A DNA stretch of 64,000 bases. It comes from Corynebacterium zhongnanshanii (GTDB taxonomy: Bacteria > Actinomycetota > Actinomycetes > Mycobacteriales > Mycobacteriaceae). The notes under the pieces were generated by a model. It made no database searches. It was not told where the DNA came from and saw nothing but the letters and a program-made list of their open reading frames with translations. Numbering within the stretch: position 1 is the stretch's first letter; each line of letters begins with the position of its first letter. Positions 1 through 10,430 of the stretch are shown here, piece by piece. Made by a program: the position numbers and the translations under genes. The stretch lies in contig NZ_CP061033.1 in NCBI RefSeq assembly GCF_014490575.1, positions 1,054,001 to 1,118,000 on the forward strand. The letters are read 5' to 3'.

Positions 1-1656
1 GCCCACAGCCACGGTGCCGCCGGTGATGGTGGCGTTGTGGACCCAAACCTTCTTGCCCACCTTCTGCACGTCATCCACGCGGGCGCTAAAGCCCTCGCCC
101 TTGATCACGCCGCGGTCGGCCATCTGGCCACCGGCCTCGGCGTAGAAGGGGGTGCGGTCCAGGATGATCTGAACCGTCGTTCCCTCGGAGGCGCGATCCA
201 CCAACGCACCTTCAGAGATGAGGCCCAGCACCTTGCCCTCATCCTCCAGCTGGGTGTACCCCGTGAAGACAGTGGCGTGGTTGTCCACGAACGCGCGGTA
301 CACGGACTGGTCCGCGTGACCCAGCTTCTTGGCGTTGTTGTCTGCCTTGGCGCGGGCCTTTTGCTCGGCCATGTGTGCGTGGAAGCCCTCTTCGTCCACC
401 TGCAGGTTGTTCTCCTGGGCCATTTCCATGGTCAGGTCGATCGGGAAGCCGTGCGTGTCGTGCAGGGTGAAGGCAACGTCGCCAGGAATGGTGGTCTCAC
501 CACGGTCCTTCGCGCCGGAGACATACTCGTCGAACAGTCGCGTTCCGGATTCCAGTGTCTTCAGGAAGGACTTCTCCTCGCCCACGGCCACGGCACGAAT
601 ACGCTCCCAAGAGTCCGCGATCTCTGGGTAGGACGGAGTCATCGTGGTGGATACGGTCTCCATTAGCTTCTCCATCGTCTCGCCGCGTGCTCCCAGCAGG
701 CGTGCGGAGCGGATGATACGGCGCAGCAGACGGCGCAGAATGTAGCCGCGGCCCTCGTTGCCGGGGGTCACGCCATCCAGCATCAGCATCAATCCGGTAC
801 GGCAATGATCAGCAATCACGCGGAACCGCACGTCGGCCTGGGCGTCGGATCCATAGGCAGCACCCGTGAGCCGCTCAGCCTCGTCGATCACCGGGCGCAA
901 CAGGTCCGTCTCGTAGACGTTATCCACGTCCTGGAGCAGGCAGGCCACGCGCTCGATGCCCATACCCGTATCGATGTTCTGCTTCGGTAGGGGGCCTAAG
1001 ATCTCAAAGTTGCCCTTGCCCAGCCCCTCGCCGCGCTCGTTTTGCATGAAGACCAGGTTCCAGATCTCCATGTAGCGTGTGTCATCGGCGATCGGGCCAC
1101 CCTCCTTGCCGTGCTCCGGTCCACGGTCGTAGTAGATCTCGGAGCAGGGACCGCACGGGCCTGGCACACCCATGGACCAGTAGTTATCCTCCATGCCCAA
1201 ACGCTGAATTCGCTCGGCCGGAACACCGATCTTCTTCTCCCAGATCTCGGCGGCCTCGTCGTCGTCCAGGTACACGGTCACCCACAGGCGCTCGGGATCC
1301 AGCCCGAAGCCACCGTCCTCCACGGATTTGGTGAGCAAGGTCCAGGCGTGGGTGATGGCGCCTTCCTTGAAGTAGTTGCCGAAGGAGAAGTTGCCGGCCA
1401 TCTGGAAGAAGGTATTGTGCCGGGTGGTGATGCCCACCTCTTCAATATCCAACGTACGCACGCATTTTTGGATGGAGGTTGCCGTCTCAAAAGGAGGAGT
1501 TTGCTGGCCCAGGAAGTAAGGCTTGAACGGCACCATGCCGGCGTTGACGAAGAGGAGGTTCGGATCATCCAGGATCAACGACGCGCTGGGAACCTCGGTG
1601 TGTCCGGCATTCGTAAAGTGCTCGATGAAGCGCTGGCGAATCTCATGCGTTTGCAC
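1..1656 (-). CDS. alaS: Alanine--tRNA ligase, C-terminus cut by window edge
   Basis: Charges tRNA-Ala with alanine in the cytoplasm. The 552 visible residues are the N-terminal part of a protein usually near 890 aa: the class II catalytic core opening with [12 protein letters not shown] and the [15 protein letters not shown] segment, motif 2 around [15 protein letters not shown], and a region rich in RRLLRRIIR. The editing and C-Ala domains lie mostly outside the window. The start is GTG at 1656, the only start in frame with the conserved N-terminus; the nearby ATG is out of frame. A GAGG sits about 10 nt upstream. A TAGACT -10 box lies at 1701-1706, giving a leader of roughly 35-40 nt. It lies downstream of rarA on the same strand. 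Confidence 0.97.
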   Translation of the reverse strand, partial: MQTHEIRQRFIEHFTNAGHTEVPSASLILDDPNLLFVNAGMVPFKPYFLGQQTPPFETATSIQKCVRTLDIEEVGITTRHNTFFQMAGNFSFGNYFKEGAITHAWTLLTKSVEDGGFGLDPERLWVTVYLDDDEAAEIWEKKIGVPAERIQRLGMEDNYWSMGVPGPCGPCSEIYYDRGPEHGKEGGPIADDTRYMEIWNLVFMQNERGEGLGKGNFEILGPLPKQNIDTGMGIERVACLLQDVDNVYETDLLRPVIDEAERLTGAAYGSDAQADVRFRVIADHCRTGLMLMLDGVTPGNEGRGYILRRLLRRIIRSARLLGARGETMEKLMETVSTTMTPSYPEIADSWERIRAVAVGEEKSFLKTLESGTRLFDEYVSGAKDRGETTIPGDVAFTLHDTHGFPIDLTMEMAQENNLQVDEEGFHAHMAEQKARAKADNNAKKLGHADQSVYRAFVDNHATVFTGYTQLEDEGKVLGLISEGALVDRASEGTTVQIILDRTPFYAEAGGQMADRGVIKGEGFSARVDDVQKVGKKVWVHNATITGGTVAVG

Positions 1657-1700
1657 GTTTTTTAGACCTCGTTAACAGATAGTGCGAATTGACCTCAATT

Positions 1701-1706
1701 AGTCTA
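1701..1706 (-). promoter_or_regulatory. -10 box of the alaS promoter
   Basis: TAGACT on the minus strand, matching the TAnnnT corynebacterial -10 consensus, lies 45 nt before the alaS GTG. No good TTGACA-like -35 is visible. This suggests alaS has its own promoter besides any readthrough from rarA. Confidence 0.45.
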
Positions 1707-1727
1707 CCTGTCCGTGGGGTGAAGGCC

Positions 1728-3116
1728 TTATTTACCCCGTATCCAGCCACGAACGATCGCGCGCAGGCTCTCCAGCCGCGCGGAGATGGTGCGTTCGTGT
1801 CCGTGCTGCGTGGGTGTGTAGTACACGGCGTCCTGAAGATCATCGGGCAGGTAGTGCTGTGGGACCACGCCCTTGGGATCATCGTGCGGGTACTTATAGC
1901 CCACCGCGTTGCCGAGGTCCTTCGCCCCCTGGTAGTGCCCGTCGCGCAGATGCACCGGGACGGTGTGGCCCTTACCTGCGCGCACGTCCTCCACGGCCCG
2001 ACCGATGGCGCTGATGACCGCGTTGGACTTGGGTGCGGTGGCCAAGTGGATGGTCGCCTGGGCTAGGTTGAGGCGCGCTTCCGGCATGCCGATGAACGTC
2101 ACCGCGTGGTGCGCGGCCACGGCAATCTGCAGGGCCGAGGGGTCGGCCATCCCAATGTCCTCCGAGGCGTGGATCACCAGCCGCCGGGAAATGAACCGCG
2201 GGTCCTCCCCCGCTTCCAACATCCGGGCCAGGTAGTGCAGCGCCGCGTCCGGGTCTGATCCTCGGATGGACTTGATAAACGCGCTGGTCACGTCGTAGTG
2301 CTGATCGCCGTCGCGGTCATAACGCACCACCGCACGGTTGATGGACTGGCGAATATCCTCGGCCGTGACCGCAACGGGCGTGTCCGTTGTGTTCCCCCGT
2401 GTGCTCGCTGCGATCGTTGTTTCCGACGCCGCCTCGAGGTATGTCAGACTTCGTCGAGCATCCCCAGCAGATAATGCCACAAGGTAGTCCAGCGCCTCGT
2501 CGTCGAGAGCCACGGCGTCGTTCAGCCCTCGTTCGTCGTGGATCGCCCGCTGCAGCACCGTCCGGATGTCTGAATCGGACAGGGACTCCAGCTGCACCAG
2601 CAAGCTGCGCGAGAGCAGTGGCGCGACTACGGAAAAGGACGGATTCTCGGTGGTCGCGGCCACAAGCAGCACAGTCCTGTTTTCCACGGCAGACAGCAGA
2701 GCGTCCTGCTGGGTTTTGGAAAAACGGTGCACCTCGTCGATGAACAGTACCGTGTGCTCCCCCATCACCAGGCGCCGACGGGCCTCCTCGATGACAGCCC
2801 GGACCTCCTTGACACCGGAGTTGAGGGCGGACAGCGACTCGAAGTGCCGGCCGGAGGCCGAGGAGATCAGAGACGCAACCGTGGTTTTCCCGGTGCCCGG
2901 GGGCCCGTACAAAATCACGGAGGTCTCCCCGTGCCCCTCAATCAACCGGCGCAGCGGCGAACCTGCACCCAGCACCTTTTCCTGCCCCACCACCTCATCG
3001 AGGCTGCGCGGGCGCATCCGTACCGCCAAGGGCGAGTGGAGGCCTGGGTGGAAGTAGTTGGCCGCAGCGGAGGAGGCCTGCGGGGCATCGTCGTCGGGAG
3101 AGAACAGATCGGCCAT
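1728..3116 (-). CDS. rarA: Replication-associated recombination protein A (AAA+ ATPase)
   Basis: RarA/MgsA family clamp-loader-like ATPase acting at stalled replication forks. In the 462 aa, the Walker [10 protein letters not shown] lies near residue 70, Walker B reads LFIDEVHRF, and the sensor segment is AATTENPSF; the C-terminal part holds the MgsA tetramerisation domain with [23 protein letters not shown] place the start at ATG 3116 ([10 protein letters not shown]) because it overlaps the stop of the upstream gene as TAATG, a typical coupled start; a longer reading to 3209 adds 31 residues that are only the other-frame translation of that gene. Length matches the family. Confidence 0.95.
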   Translation of the reverse strand: MADLFSPDDDAPQASSAAANYFHPGLHSPLAVRMRPRSLDEVVGQEKVLGAGSPLRRLIEGHGETSVILYGPPGTGKTTVASLISSASGRHFESLSALNSGVKEVRAVIEEARRRLVMGEHTVLFIDEVHRFSKTQQDALLSAVENRTVLLVAATTENPSFSVVAPLLSRSLLVQLESLSDSDIRTVLQRAIHDERGLNDAVALDDEALDYLVALSAGDARRSLTYLEAASETTIAASTRGNTTDTPVAVTAEDIRQSINRAVVRYDRDGDQHYDVTSAFIKSIRGSDPDAALHYLARMLEAGEDPRFISRRLVIHASEDIGMADPSALQIAVAAHHAVTFIGMPEARLNLAQATIHLATAPKSNAVISAIGRAVEDVRAGKGHTVPVHLRDGHYQGAKDLGNAVGYKYPHDDPKGVVPQHYLPDDLQDAVYYTPTQHGHERTISARLESLRAIVRGWIRGK

Positions 3117-4384
3117 TAGGCGTCCCGGAACTTCGGCGTGGCGCCCATCCTCTTCAACGCCGCGATCAACCGGCCCGTGTAGGCCACCACCGCTGGGGTG
3201 TACACGCACGGCTGGTTTTCCGCGAACCGCAGCACGGCATCCACAGTGGTCGCCAGGTCTTCCAACTGGTCAGAGCCCAGCTGCTTGAGACCATGAGTAC
3301 CCTCGACCAACCCGAGGTTTGCGCCCTTCAAGATCTCCTCGGCGTGCTGATCAATGGCCAGTCGGCCGTAGTACAGGATCATCAGGGACATGTAGGACCA
3401 GCCGATGAGTGCCGAGAGGATGACAGTACGCAGCGTCTCATCGTCACGGATCTCTGGCCACGACGGTGCAATTTCCGCCCGCCAGCTGGCCAGGAACTCC
3501 CGGGCCTCCTCGTCGGTCAAGGCCGGAGTGGAATTGTCCTGAGGGAATCCCGCAATCACGCAGGCCACGTCGAATGTCACCTCGCGGAAGCGCGCCCACT
3601 CGTAGTCCAAAAACACCACGTTCTTCGTGAGCATGATGTTGTCCGGTGCCAAGTCGAAGGGTGTAAACGCCTGGAAGTCCGGGCGCTGCTGATGGTCCGC
3701 GGCGCGCTCTGCCAGCTCCGTCACCACCGGATCAATCTCCGGATCAATGTGCTCCAGTAATCCCATACCGCCCCGGATCAATTCGGGAATGTTGAGATCG
3801 AACTCCTCCAGCTGTGCGGGGTCCAATTGGTGCTTGTGGCACTGGCGCCGATAGAGCACGGTGAACGCCTCGGTATCCCCAAACGTGTGGGCATGCATCC
3901 GGCCCAGCGCCTTGCCCAGCTTGCGCACCGCCTGCTGGCGGTCGTTGTCTGAGAAGTAGTTGAGAACATCTGTGAAGTTCTCCCCGTCCCCCTCGTCCGA
4001 GAGGATTAGGACGCGCTCATCAATGGAGTACGCAAGCAACAATGGACCCGGCCGGGCGGCCTCGGACAAGGTGTTGGTGTACTGGTACGCCACTACTTCA
4101 CGGATCAAGGCCACCTGGTTAGGGCTCAACTCGTCACCGCGTACACGAGCTGCCTCTGCCCCATCGCTAGGCTCTGCCTCGGTATCTAACGGCAAGCGCT
4201 TAATGACCACGGACCGCTCCTGGAGGAACGGGTTCGGTGCCACGCGGCAGCGAAGAACCGTCGCCACGCCCGAGCCGCCCAAATCCTCCGGATTGGACAG
4301 CTCGGCCGTACCACCAAAGCGTGTGGACAGCAGCTCTTCGGCTACCGAAACAGTTGACTCGATTAAGGACTCAGAGGCAGACAC
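3116..4384 (-). CDS. APH/choline-kinase-fold phosphotransferase, function unknown
   Basis: A 422-residue protein with the aminoglycoside-phosphotransferase (protein-kinase-like) fold. Seen: a VVIKRLP segment near residue 80 that may hold the ATP-binding lysine, and the catalytic-loop equivalent TPFDLAPDN near 245 followed by VVFLDYEW, which matches the D...N and DxE/D metal-binding residues of APH enzymes. The usual HxD histidine is replaced by proline, so catalysis is not assured. It lies between aspS (6 nt upstream) and rarA (1-nt overlap), so it is probably co-transcribed with both. The start is GTG at 4384. Substrate unknown; small-molecule kinase or pseudokinase are both possible. Drug resistance is not implied. 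Confidence 0.8.
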   Translation of the reverse strand: MSASESLIESTVSVAEELLSTRFGGTAELSNPEDLGGSGVATVLRCRVAPNPFLQERSVVIKRLPLDTEAEPSDGAEAARVRGDELSPNQVALIREVVAYQYTNTLSEAARPGPLLLAYSIDERVLILSDEGDGENFTDVLNYFSDNDRQQAVRKLGKALGRMHAHTFGDTEAFTVLYRRQCHKHQLDPAQLEEFDLNIPELIRGGMGLLEHIDPEIDPVVTELAERAADHQQRPDFQAFTPFDLAPDNIMLTKNVVFLDYEWARFREVTFDVACVIAGFPQDNSTPALTDEEAREFLASWRAEIAPSWPEIRDDETLRTVILSALIGWSYMSLMILYYGRLAIDQHAEEILKGANLGLVEGTHGLKQLGSDQLEDLATTVDAVLRFAENQPCVYTPAVVAYTGRLIAALKRMGATPKFRDA

Positions 4385-4390
4385 GACACC

Positions 4391-6190
4391 CTAGGCCTTC
4401 TTGTGCTGAGCGTTCTTTACCTTTGCATCAATGCCAGATTCCTTGCGCTGAGCAGCGGAAATCTCACCAGGAGCATCGGTCAATGGATCCACTCCACCAC
4501 CGGACTTCGGGAAGGCGATGACGTCGCGGATGGAATCGAAACCACCCAGCAGGGACACGATGCGGTCCCAACCAAAGGCAATACCGCCGTGAGGAGGCGC
4601 GCCAAAGGCGAAGGCGTCCAGCAGGAAGCCGAACTTCTCCTGGGCTTCCTCCTGGCTGATGCCCATGACCTTGAAGACACGCTCCTGAACATCGGGGCGG
4701 TGGATACGGATGGATCCACCACCGATCTCGTTGCCGTTGCACACGATGTCGTAGGCGTAGGCCAAGGCAGAACCTGGGTCGCTATCGAAGGTGTCCAGGA
4801 ACTCTGGCTTCGGAGAGGTAAACGCGTGGTGCACGGCGGTCCAGGAGGAGTTGCCCAAGGCCACGTCACCGGAGGCCGTGGCGTCCGCGGATGGCTCGAA
4901 CAGTGGTGCGTCCACCACCCAGGTGAAGGCCCAGTCGCCGTCCTTGATGAGGCCCAGCTTCGAGGCGATCTCACCGCGAGCCGCACCCAGCAGGGCGCGG
5001 GAGGCCTTCGTTTCGCCGGCGGCGAAGAAGATGCAATCGCCAGGCTTCGCTCCGACGTGGTCCGCGATGCCCGCGCGCTCGGCGTCGGTCAGATTCTTCG
5101 CAACAGGACCGGCGAGCTGCCCGTCCTCGCCCACCAGGATGTAGGCCAGGCCCTTGGCGCCACGCTGCTTCGCCCAGTCCTGCCACGCATCCAGCTGGCG
5201 GCGAGGCTGCGACGCACCACCCTCCATGACCACGGCGCCCACGTACTCGGCCTGGAACACACGGAAGGTCGTGTCCTTGAAGAACTCGGCGCACTCGGTG
5301 ATCTCAATATCGAAACGCAGGTCCGGCTTATCGGAGCCGTACTTGCGCATCGCCTCGGCGTAGGTAATGCGTGGAATTGGGGTAGGAATCGTGTAGCCAA
5401 TCTGCTCCCACACGGCAGACAGGATGTCCTCGGCCAGGGAGATCACATCCTCCTGGTCGACGAAGCTCATCTCCACATCCAGCTGGGTAAACTCCGGCTG
5501 GCGATCCGCACGGAAATCCTCGTCGCGGTAGCAGCGAGCAATCTGGTAGTAACGCTCCATACCGGCCACCATCAGCAGCTGCTTAAACAGCTGAGGCGAC
5601 TGCGGCAGTGCGTAGAACGTTCCGGGCTTCAGGCGGGCGGGTACCAGGAAGTCACGCGCACCCTCCGGGGTGGAGCGGGTCAGCGTGGGGGTTTCAATCT
5701 CGGTGAAATCATGCTCATCCAACACGCGGCGGGCAGCCTGGCTCACCTTGGAACGCAGACGCAGGGCATCGCCCTGGGACTTGCGGCGCAGGTCCAGGTA
5801 GCGGTACTTCAGGCGGGTCTCCTCGCCGACCTCGCCACCGGCCGTGGACGGATCATCGATCTGGAAAGGCAGTGCGGCGGACTCGTTGAGGATCTCCAAC
5901 TCGGTGACATTGACCTCAATCTCACCCGAGGCAAGGTTCGGGTTCGCAGAGCCCTCCGGACGAGCCTCCACCGTTCCGGTGACCTTGATGCAGAACTCGC
6001 TGCGCAGGCCGTGCGCGCGTTCGGCAACCTCGGACTCGCGGAACACCACCTGGGCCACGCCGGAGCGATCCCGCAGATCGATAAAGATAACGCCTCCGTG
6101 GTCGCGACGACGGCCAACCCAGCCGGTCAGCGTCACTTCTTGAGCAATGTTTTCGGCGCGGAGTTCGCCCGCGAGGTGAGTACGAAGCAC
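4391..6190 (-). CDS. aspS: Aspartate--tRNA ligase
   Basis: Class IIb aminoacyl-tRNA synthetase of 599 aa. In order: the N-terminal OB fold with [22 protein letters not shown], motif 2 around [18 protein letters not shown], the bacterial GAD insertion in the middle, and the C-terminal motif 3 [17 protein letters not shown] chose GTG 6190 ([15 protein letters not shown]) since family members begin there and GAAAGGGAAA precedes it; a reading from 6328 adds 46 residues with no family match, and an ATG at 6220 is the other candidate. It lies divergent from the zinc peptidase gene and heads the run aspS / APH-like / rarA. Confidence 0.97.
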   Translation of the reverse strand: MLRTHLAGELRAENIAQEVTLTGWVGRRRDHGGVIFIDLRDRSGVAQVVFRESEVAERAHGLRSEFCIKVTGTVEARPEGSANPNLASGEIEVNVTELEILNESAALPFQIDDPSTAGGEVGEETRLKYRYLDLRRKSQGDALRLRSKVSQAARRVLDEHDFTEIETPTLTRSTPEGARDFLVPARLKPGTFYALPQSPQLFKQLLMVAGMERYYQIARCYRDEDFRADRQPEFTQLDVEMSFVDQEDVISLAEDILSAVWEQIGYTIPTPIPRITYAEAMRKYGSDKPDLRFDIEITECAEFFKDTTFRVFQAEYVGAVVMEGGASQPRRQLDAWQDWAKQRGAKGLAYILVGEDGQLAGPVAKNLTDAERAGIADHVGAKPGDCIFFAAGETKASRALLGAARGEIASKLGLIKDGDWAFTWVVDAPLFEPSADATASGDVALGNSSWTAVHHAFTSPKPEFLDTFDSDPGSALAYAYDIVCNGNEIGGGSIRIHRPDVQERVFKVMGISQEEAQEKFGFLLDAFAFGAPPHGGIAFGWDRIVSLLGGFDSIRDVIAFPKSGGGVDPLTDAPGEISAAQRKESGIDAKVKNAQHKKA

Positions 6191-6311
6191 TTTGTGCTTT
6201 CCCTTTCGATATGGATTCATTGAGTTCAGCCCTTCAGCATACCGGACGCACCCCAGCGATCCCACATGAGCCTTCCCCCACGGCCGTGCAAAATATGGCA
6301 ACATCAACCAC

Positions 6312-7259
6312 GTGACTTTCAATAACAATCTGGGAAACGACTACGGCAGTCGAGGATCCACGGGCGGCTCCGGTGGCTCCGGCGGATTCGGTAACGGTTT
6401 TGGCGGAGGACCTCGCCGCGGCGGTGGTATGTTCATGAGCCTGCTCGGCGGAATGATCGGGCGGAAGTTCGGCATCCCAGGGCTCATCATCTTCGCGATC
6501 GCCGTGTTCCTCTTTTCTGGCGGTGCGCGGATGCTTCCCGGTGTGGGGGATTCTGGCCAGCAGACGCAGGGACGTTCTGGTGCGGGACTGGAGCACTGCA
6601 AAACCTTCGAGGACGCCAACGACAATGACGATTGCCGCATCCTCGCGACCCAGGAGTCCCTGGACCGGATCTGGGGCGAGATCCTCCCCCAGGAAGCCGG
6701 CATTAAGTACACGCGCAATGAACTCACGATCGCGGAAGGGCCTATGTCCACGGGCTGCGGGCGCGCCAACGCCTCGGAGACCGGGCCCTTCTACTGCCCC
6801 GGCGATAACACTGTCTACATGCCCGTAGAGTTCTTCCAGCAGCTCAAGCGCATGGGCGGATCCGATGGTCCGTTCTCCCAGATGTACGTCACCGCGCACG
6901 AGGTGGGCCACCACATCCAACACTTGGAAGGCACCCTGGGGCTGTCCGATTACGACAACCCCGGTCAAGATTCCAATGCGGTGAAGATCGAGCTGCAGGC
7001 CGATTGCTATGCCGGGCTGTGGGCCTCCCAGGCGGATAAGGGCCCGAATGCGGTGTTGGATCCGCTCACACAGGATCAAGTGGAGCAGGCCGTGACGACC
7101 GCCCGCTCGATCGGCGATGACGCGATCCAGAAGAACTCAGGGCAAAACGTGGATCCCGACGCCTGGACTCACGGCTCCGCCGAAGACCGCGTGAACTGGT
7201 TCATGCGCGGCTACCAGGGTGGCACCATGAAGTCCTGCGCGCAGGACTTCAACCGCTGA
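6312..7259 (+). CDS. Membrane-anchored neutral zinc metallopeptidase (YpfJ/PF04228 family)
   Basis: A 315-residue predicted membrane protein. It opens with a Gly/Ser-rich cytoplasmic stretch (about residues 8-40) and one transmembrane segment (about 53-70, [16 protein letters not shown]), followed by an extracytoplasmic domain. The zinc motif is AHEVGHHIQ near residue 196, with a later ELQADCYAG acid that should be the third ligand. Four cysteines in the outer domain (for example STGCGR and PFYCPG) could form disulfides. Substrate is unknown; the family is widespread. The start is GTG 6312 with no clear Shine-Dalgarno. It is a single-gene unit between divergent aspS and convergent hisS. Confidence 0.9.
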   Translation: MTFNNNLGNDYGSRGSTGGSGGSGGFGNGFGGGPRRGGGMFMSLLGGMIGRKFGIPGLIIFAIAVFLFSGGARMLPGVGDSGQQTQGRSGAGLEHCKTFEDANDNDDCRILATQESLDRIWGEILPQEAGIKYTRNELTIAEGPMSTGCGRANASETGPFYCPGDNTVYMPVEFFQQLKRMGGSDGPFSQMYVTAHEVGHHIQHLEGTLGLSDYDNPGQDSNAVKIELQADCYAGLWASQADKGPNAVLDPLTQDQVEQAVTTARSIGDDAIQKNSGQNVDPDAWTHGSAEDRVNWFMRGYQGGTMKSCAQDFNR

Positions 7260-7287
7260 CCGCGAAGGATTTCAACCGCTAACGCGG
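7243..7287 (+). repeat. Imperfect 22-bp tandem duplication over the zinc-peptidase stop
   Basis: Copy one (7243-7264) and copy two (7266-7287) share AGGA, TTCAACCGCT and AC-GCG with a few mismatches. Copy one encodes the last residues DFNR and the TGA; copy two repeats DFNR-TAA in another frame. Confidence 0.75.
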
Positions 7288-7290
7288 ACA

Positions 7291-7313
7291 TAGCCGCGGC
7301 GCAGCCACGGCTA
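7291..7313. terminator. Possible bidirectional terminator hairpin
   Basis: TAGCCG (7291-7296) pairs with CGGCTA (7308-7313), and an inner GGC/GCC pair extends the stem past one mismatch. It lies between the convergent zinc-peptidase gene and hisS. No T-run follows on either strand, so intrinsic termination would be weak. Confidence 0.4.
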
Positions 7314-7337
7314 AGACTCAGCACAAGCAAGGCAGAG

Positions 7338-8642
7338 CTACTGCTCCTGCGCCACGCCCTGGAGCACCTCGTCGACCACGGATTCCACCGGCAGCGAACG
7401 CTGGTCGTGAGCGCGCAGGTCCTTGAGCACCACGGTGCCCTCGGCCAGCTCCTGATCCCCGAGCACCAGAGCATAGAGCGCTCCAGCACGATCGGCGCCC
7501 TTCATGGCGCCCTTCAGACCACGATCACCATAGGACATGTCCGTGGCAACACCTGCTGCACGCAGCGTATCCACCAGGCTCACCATCGTGCGCTTAGCCT
7601 CCGCACCCATGGCCACGCCAAACACATCAACCCGCCGGCCCGTGGACGCCTGAACCTCCTCGGCTTTCAGCGCCAACAGCGTGCGGTCCACGCCCAGGCC
7701 AAAGCCGATGCCGGAGAGATCCTGGCCGCCCAGCTGTGCCATGAGTCCGTCATAGCGGCCTCCGCCACCAATACCCGATTGTGCTCCCAGTCCGTCGTGG
7801 ACGAACTCGAAGCAGGTCTTGGTGTAGTAATCCAGGCCGCGCACCATGCGAGGGTTGATGGTGTACTCAATACCCATGTCATCCAGGTGCCCGGTGACGG
7901 TCTCGAAATGCTCGCGGGAGGAGTCACTCAAGTGATCCAGCATCAGGGGTGCCTCGGCCAGCATCTCCTGCATCTCCGGGCGCTTGTCGTCTAGCACGCG
8001 CAAGGGGTTGATCTGCGCGCGGTGGCGGGTGGCCTCGTCCAGCGGCAGCGTCGCCAGAAAATCCTGGAGCTTCTGCCGATATGCGGGACGGTCGGAGGAA
8101 TCCCCCAGGCTGGTGAGCTCCAACCGGAAGCCCGTCAGCCCCACGGACGTAAAGCAGCGGTGTGCCAGGGCAATGACCTCGGCATCCAGCGCCGGGTCAT
8201 CCACGCCAATGGCCTCTACACCCACCTGCTGCAGTTGGCGGTAGCGTCCCGCTTGGGGCCGCTCGTAGCGGAAGAAGGGGCCGTTGTAGGTGAGCTTGAC
8301 CGGCAGCTGACCTCGGTCAAGGTTGTGCTCGATGACGGCCCGCATCACGCCCGCGGTGCCTTCGGGGCGCAGCGTGACGGAGCGGTCGCCGCGGTCAGCG
8401 AATGTGTACATTTCCTTGGACACCACGTCAGTGGACTCTCCCACGCCGCGTGCGAACAGGGCAGTTTCTTCAAAGATGGGCAATTCGATGTGTTCATAGC
8501 CGGCATTGTGGGCTGCGGTAGTGAACGCCTGCTTGATGGCGTGGAACTCCGCGGAAACCGGTGGATAATAGTCCGGAACTCCCTTGGGCGCCTTGAGTGC
8601 CGTGAACGAGGATGCCTTACCTGAAGAATCTTTAGTAGTCAC
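7338..8642 (-). CDS. hisS: Histidine--tRNA ligase
   Basis: Class II synthetase of 434 aa that charges tRNA-His. Motif 1 lies in the first 80 residues (KGVPDYYPP then [17 protein letters not shown]), motif 2 is [17 protein letters not shown] near 125, and the HisRS signatures RGLDYYTKT (near 275) and [11 protein letters not shown] precede motif 3 [12 protein letters not shown]. The C-terminal anticodon-binding domain is complete. The start is GTG 8642; a TAAGCT -10-like box ends about 10 nt before it, so the leader is very short. The MBL hydrolase gene is just upstream on the same strand. Confidence 0.97.
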   Translation of the reverse strand: MTTKDSSGKASSFTALKAPKGVPDYYPPVSAEFHAIKQAFTTAAHNAGYEHIELPIFEETALFARGVGESTDVVSKEMYTFADRGDRSVTLRPEGTAGVMRAVIEHNLDRGQLPVKLTYNGPFFRYERPQAGRYRQLQQVGVEAIGVDDPALDAEVIALAHRCFTSVGLTGFRLELTSLGDSSDRPAYRQKLQDFLATLPLDEATRHRAQINPLRVLDDKRPEMQEMLAEAPLMLDHLSDSSREHFETVTGHLDDMGIEYTINPRMVRGLDYYTKTCFEFVHDGLGAQSGIGGGGRYDGLMAQLGGQDLSGIGFGLGVDRTLLALKAEEVQASTGRRVDVFGVAMGAEAKRTMVSLVDTLRAAGVATDMSYGDRGLKGAMKGADRAGALYALVLGDQELAEGTVVLKDLRAHDQRSLPVESVVDEVLQGVAQEQ

Positions 8643-8674
8643 AGCGATTTAGCTTAGCAGCCCTCACGTGCTGG

Positions 8675-9352
8675 CTAGACCACTGACGACAGGTAGGAAT
8701 TCGTGGCCTTTTCCTCACCGATGGTGGTCTGCGGTCCATGTCCCGGGAGTACCACGTCTGCATCGTTAAATTCGACGCCCAGCTTCTTTAGCGACAGCAC
8801 CATGTCCTCTGGGGAACTAAAGGGAAGATCGGTGCGTCCGATGCCGCCCTTGAAGAGCACGTCTCCTCCGATGATGAGCCCGTCTACTCGGAACATGACG
8901 TGTCCTGGGGAGTGCCCGGGCATGTGGTGCACGGTCCAGGTTGTCCCGCCCATCTCTACGGTGTCCTCGAGATAACTCACTGTGTCTGGAAGGCTCATGG
9001 AGTCCACGTCGAACAGTGGAGCGAAGGGGCTGCCGCTTAAGTCCTGCGTCATGACGGGTTCGTCGAGTTCGTGGATCTGAACCGGCACGCCCAGGGTGCC
9101 GGCGTCGCGGATGTGGTCGATGTGTCCATGGGTGAGCACCACGTTGGTGACGGTGAAGTTCTTCTCCTCGGAGAGCGTGGCCAACACGTCGGCTGCTCCG
9201 TAGCCCGGGTCGATCACTGTGGCGGAGGCTGATCCATCGCTCGTGGTGTTGGCGTGGTCGATGAGGACGAAGCAGTTGGTCTCGAAGGGGCCGACCACGA
9301 AGCCGATCAGCTCGGTGGTCTCTGGGAGTCCGGGAATGGGAGTGTGATTCAT
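8675..9352 (-). CDS. Metallo-beta-lactamase-fold hydrolase, glyoxalase II-like
   Basis: A 225-residue cytoplasmic hydrolase of the MBL fold. It carries the binuclear metal motif THGHIDH near residue 86, a second histidine in PGHSPGHVMFR, the bridging aspartate in IIGGDVLFKGGIGRTDLP, and the final PGHGPQT. This matches the hydroxyacylglutathione-hydrolase-like proteins found beside hisS in actinobacteria; because these bacteria lack glutathione, a mycothiol or other thioester is a likelier substrate (inference). I chose ATG 9352: a TACAGT box ends 6 nt before it, suggesting a leaderless mRNA. An ATG at 9388 would add 12 residues. Confidence 0.88.
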   Translation of the reverse strand: MNHTPIPGLPETTELIGFVVGPFETNCFVLIDHANTTSDGSASATVIDPGYGAADVLATLSEEKNFTVTNVVLTHGHIDHIRDAGTLGVPVQIHELDEPVMTQDLSGSPFAPLFDVDSMSLPDTVSYLEDTVEMGGTTWTVHHMPGHSPGHVMFRVDGLIIGGDVLFKGGIGRTDLPFSSPEDMVLSLKKLGVEFNDADVVLPGHGPQTTIGEEKATNSYLSSVV

Positions 9353-9358
9353 GCCACC

Positions 9359-9364
9359 ACTGTA
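9359..9364 (-). promoter_or_regulatory. -10 box of the MBL hydrolase gene, leaderless spacing
   Basis: TACAGT on the minus strand ends 6 nt before ATG 9352. At the usual start distance the mRNA would begin at or next to the ATG. Confidence 0.4.
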
Positions 9365-9432
9365 CTCCACGTGGTATACAGCGCTCATGCTCTTTCGTGG
9401 AGGTGTTCGTCGAGCCCGACGCTTCGATACGG

Positions 9433-9438
9433 CATAAT
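9433..9438 (+). promoter_or_regulatory. -10-like box upstream of the cyclophilin gene
   Basis: CATAAT, one mismatch from TATAAT, 36 nt before GTG 9475. No -35 is at normal spacing (TTCGTC is 21 nt away). Confidence 0.35.
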
Positions 9439-9474
9439 ACAGAGGAATGTCTTTTCAACGAAAGGTCACCGTCC

Positions 9475-10362
9475 GTGTCTGACAACGACAAGAACTCTCT
9501 TCCTCACGAACGCCGTCAGGATGAGGCACTCACCGAGCTGAGTAAGGCCATCAAGTCCCGCGAGCGCCAGGCGAAAACCGCGCCCCTGCTGGTGGTGTTC
9601 GCCACGGTCGCTGTGTTGGCCCTGATTGTTGGCGGCATCTGGTTCGCCGCTACATATCAAGGCAGCAACGATGAGGACGCAACGGCACAGTCTTCGTCCA
9701 CCTCCCCCACCACCACCGAGCCGGAGGTCAAGACCGCGGCGATGCCGTCGGGTCCGCTGGAGCCGTATGGCGACAGCGTGACCTGTGAGTACGTCGCGGG
9801 TGAGAAGGCTGCGAAGGAGGTCTCCCGCCCTGCGGGTGAGAACGTTCCTGCGACGGGGACCCAGAGTGTCACCCTGTCCACTTCTGATGGCGATGTGAAC
9901 ATTACCCTGGACAATTCACAGTCTCCGTGCACCACGCATTCCTTCGCACACCTGGTGAAGGAGAAGTTCTACAACGACACGGTCTGCCACCGCGCAGTGA
10001 AGAGTCCGAACATGGCCATCCTGCAGTGTGGTGACCCATCCGCTACCGGTACCGGCGGCCCTGGCTACTCCTTCAACGATGAGTTCCCCACCAATGGCGT
10101 GAAGCCCGATGCCCTGAACTCCCCTGTCACGTACCAGCGTGGAACCCTGGCCATGGCCAACTCCGGCGAGAACACCAATGGTTCCCAGTTCTTCCTGGTG
10201 ACCCAGGACACCACCTTGCCGCCGAAGTACAACGTCTTCGGAACTATCTCCGAGGAAGGCCTGGCAACGCTGGACAAGATCATGGACACCAAGGTCAAGG
10301 AGGGCGCTGATGGTGCTCCCGAGCCTGAGGTGAAGATCGAGTCCGCAACCCTGAACTCCTAA
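9475..10362 (+). CDS. Membrane-anchored cyclophilin-type peptidyl-prolyl isomerase
   Basis: Predicted extracytoplasmic folding helper of 295 aa. Residues 1-36 are charged and cytoplasmic, residues about 37-60 form one membrane segment (APLLVVFATVAVLALIVGG), a Ser/Thr/Pro-rich linker follows, and the cyclophilin domain fills the rest with the typical VKEKFYNDTVCHRA, GTLAMANSGENTNGSQFF and YNVFGTI blocks. The catalytic arginine expected in F-HRv appears as CHRAVK. Rv2582-type homologues have the same plan. The start GTG 9475 has AAAGG upstream; the frame is open 26 codons further up but has no better start. A CATAAT -10-like box lies at 9433-9438. It converges on rel with a strong terminator between them. 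Confidence 0.93.
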   Translation: MSDNDKNSLPHERRQDEALTELSKAIKSRERQAKTAPLLVVFATVAVLALIVGGIWFAATYQGSNDEDATAQSSSTSPTTTEPEVKTAAMPSGPLEPYGDSVTCEYVAGEKAAKEVSRPAGENVPATGTQSVTLSTSDGDVNITLDNSQSPCTTHSFAHLVKEKFYNDTVCHRAVKSPNMAILQCGDPSATGTGGPGYSFNDEFPTNGVKPDALNSPVTYQRGTLAMANSGENTNGSQFFLVTQDTTLPPKYNVFGTISEEGLATLDKIMDTKVKEGADGAPEPEVKIESATLNS

Positions 10363-10392
10363 AACCCCAGCACCACCGATCCCAGCAATACT

Positions 10393-10421
10393 AAAAGCCG
10401 GCGCACTCCGCGCCGGCTTTT
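10393..10421. terminator. Strong bidirectional intrinsic terminator
   Basis: AAAAGCCGGCGC (10393-10404) and GCGCCGGCTTTT (10410-10421) form a perfect 12-bp stem with a 5-nt loop. The A and T tracts make it work in both directions, ending both the cyclophilin gene and rel. Confidence 0.93.
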
Positions 10422-10430
10422 GTTCATGTC

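Noticed and set aside
3116..4384. Aminoglycoside resistance gene
   Set aside because: The protein has only the general fold, lacks the HxD histidine and sits in a housekeeping operon.
4403..6223. A 606-codon open frame antisense to aspS, and similar long antisense frames over rel (10566-12713) and thrS (26430-28472)
   Set aside because: High-GC codon structure leaves antisense frames open; the sense proteins have all family motifs, the antisense ones none.
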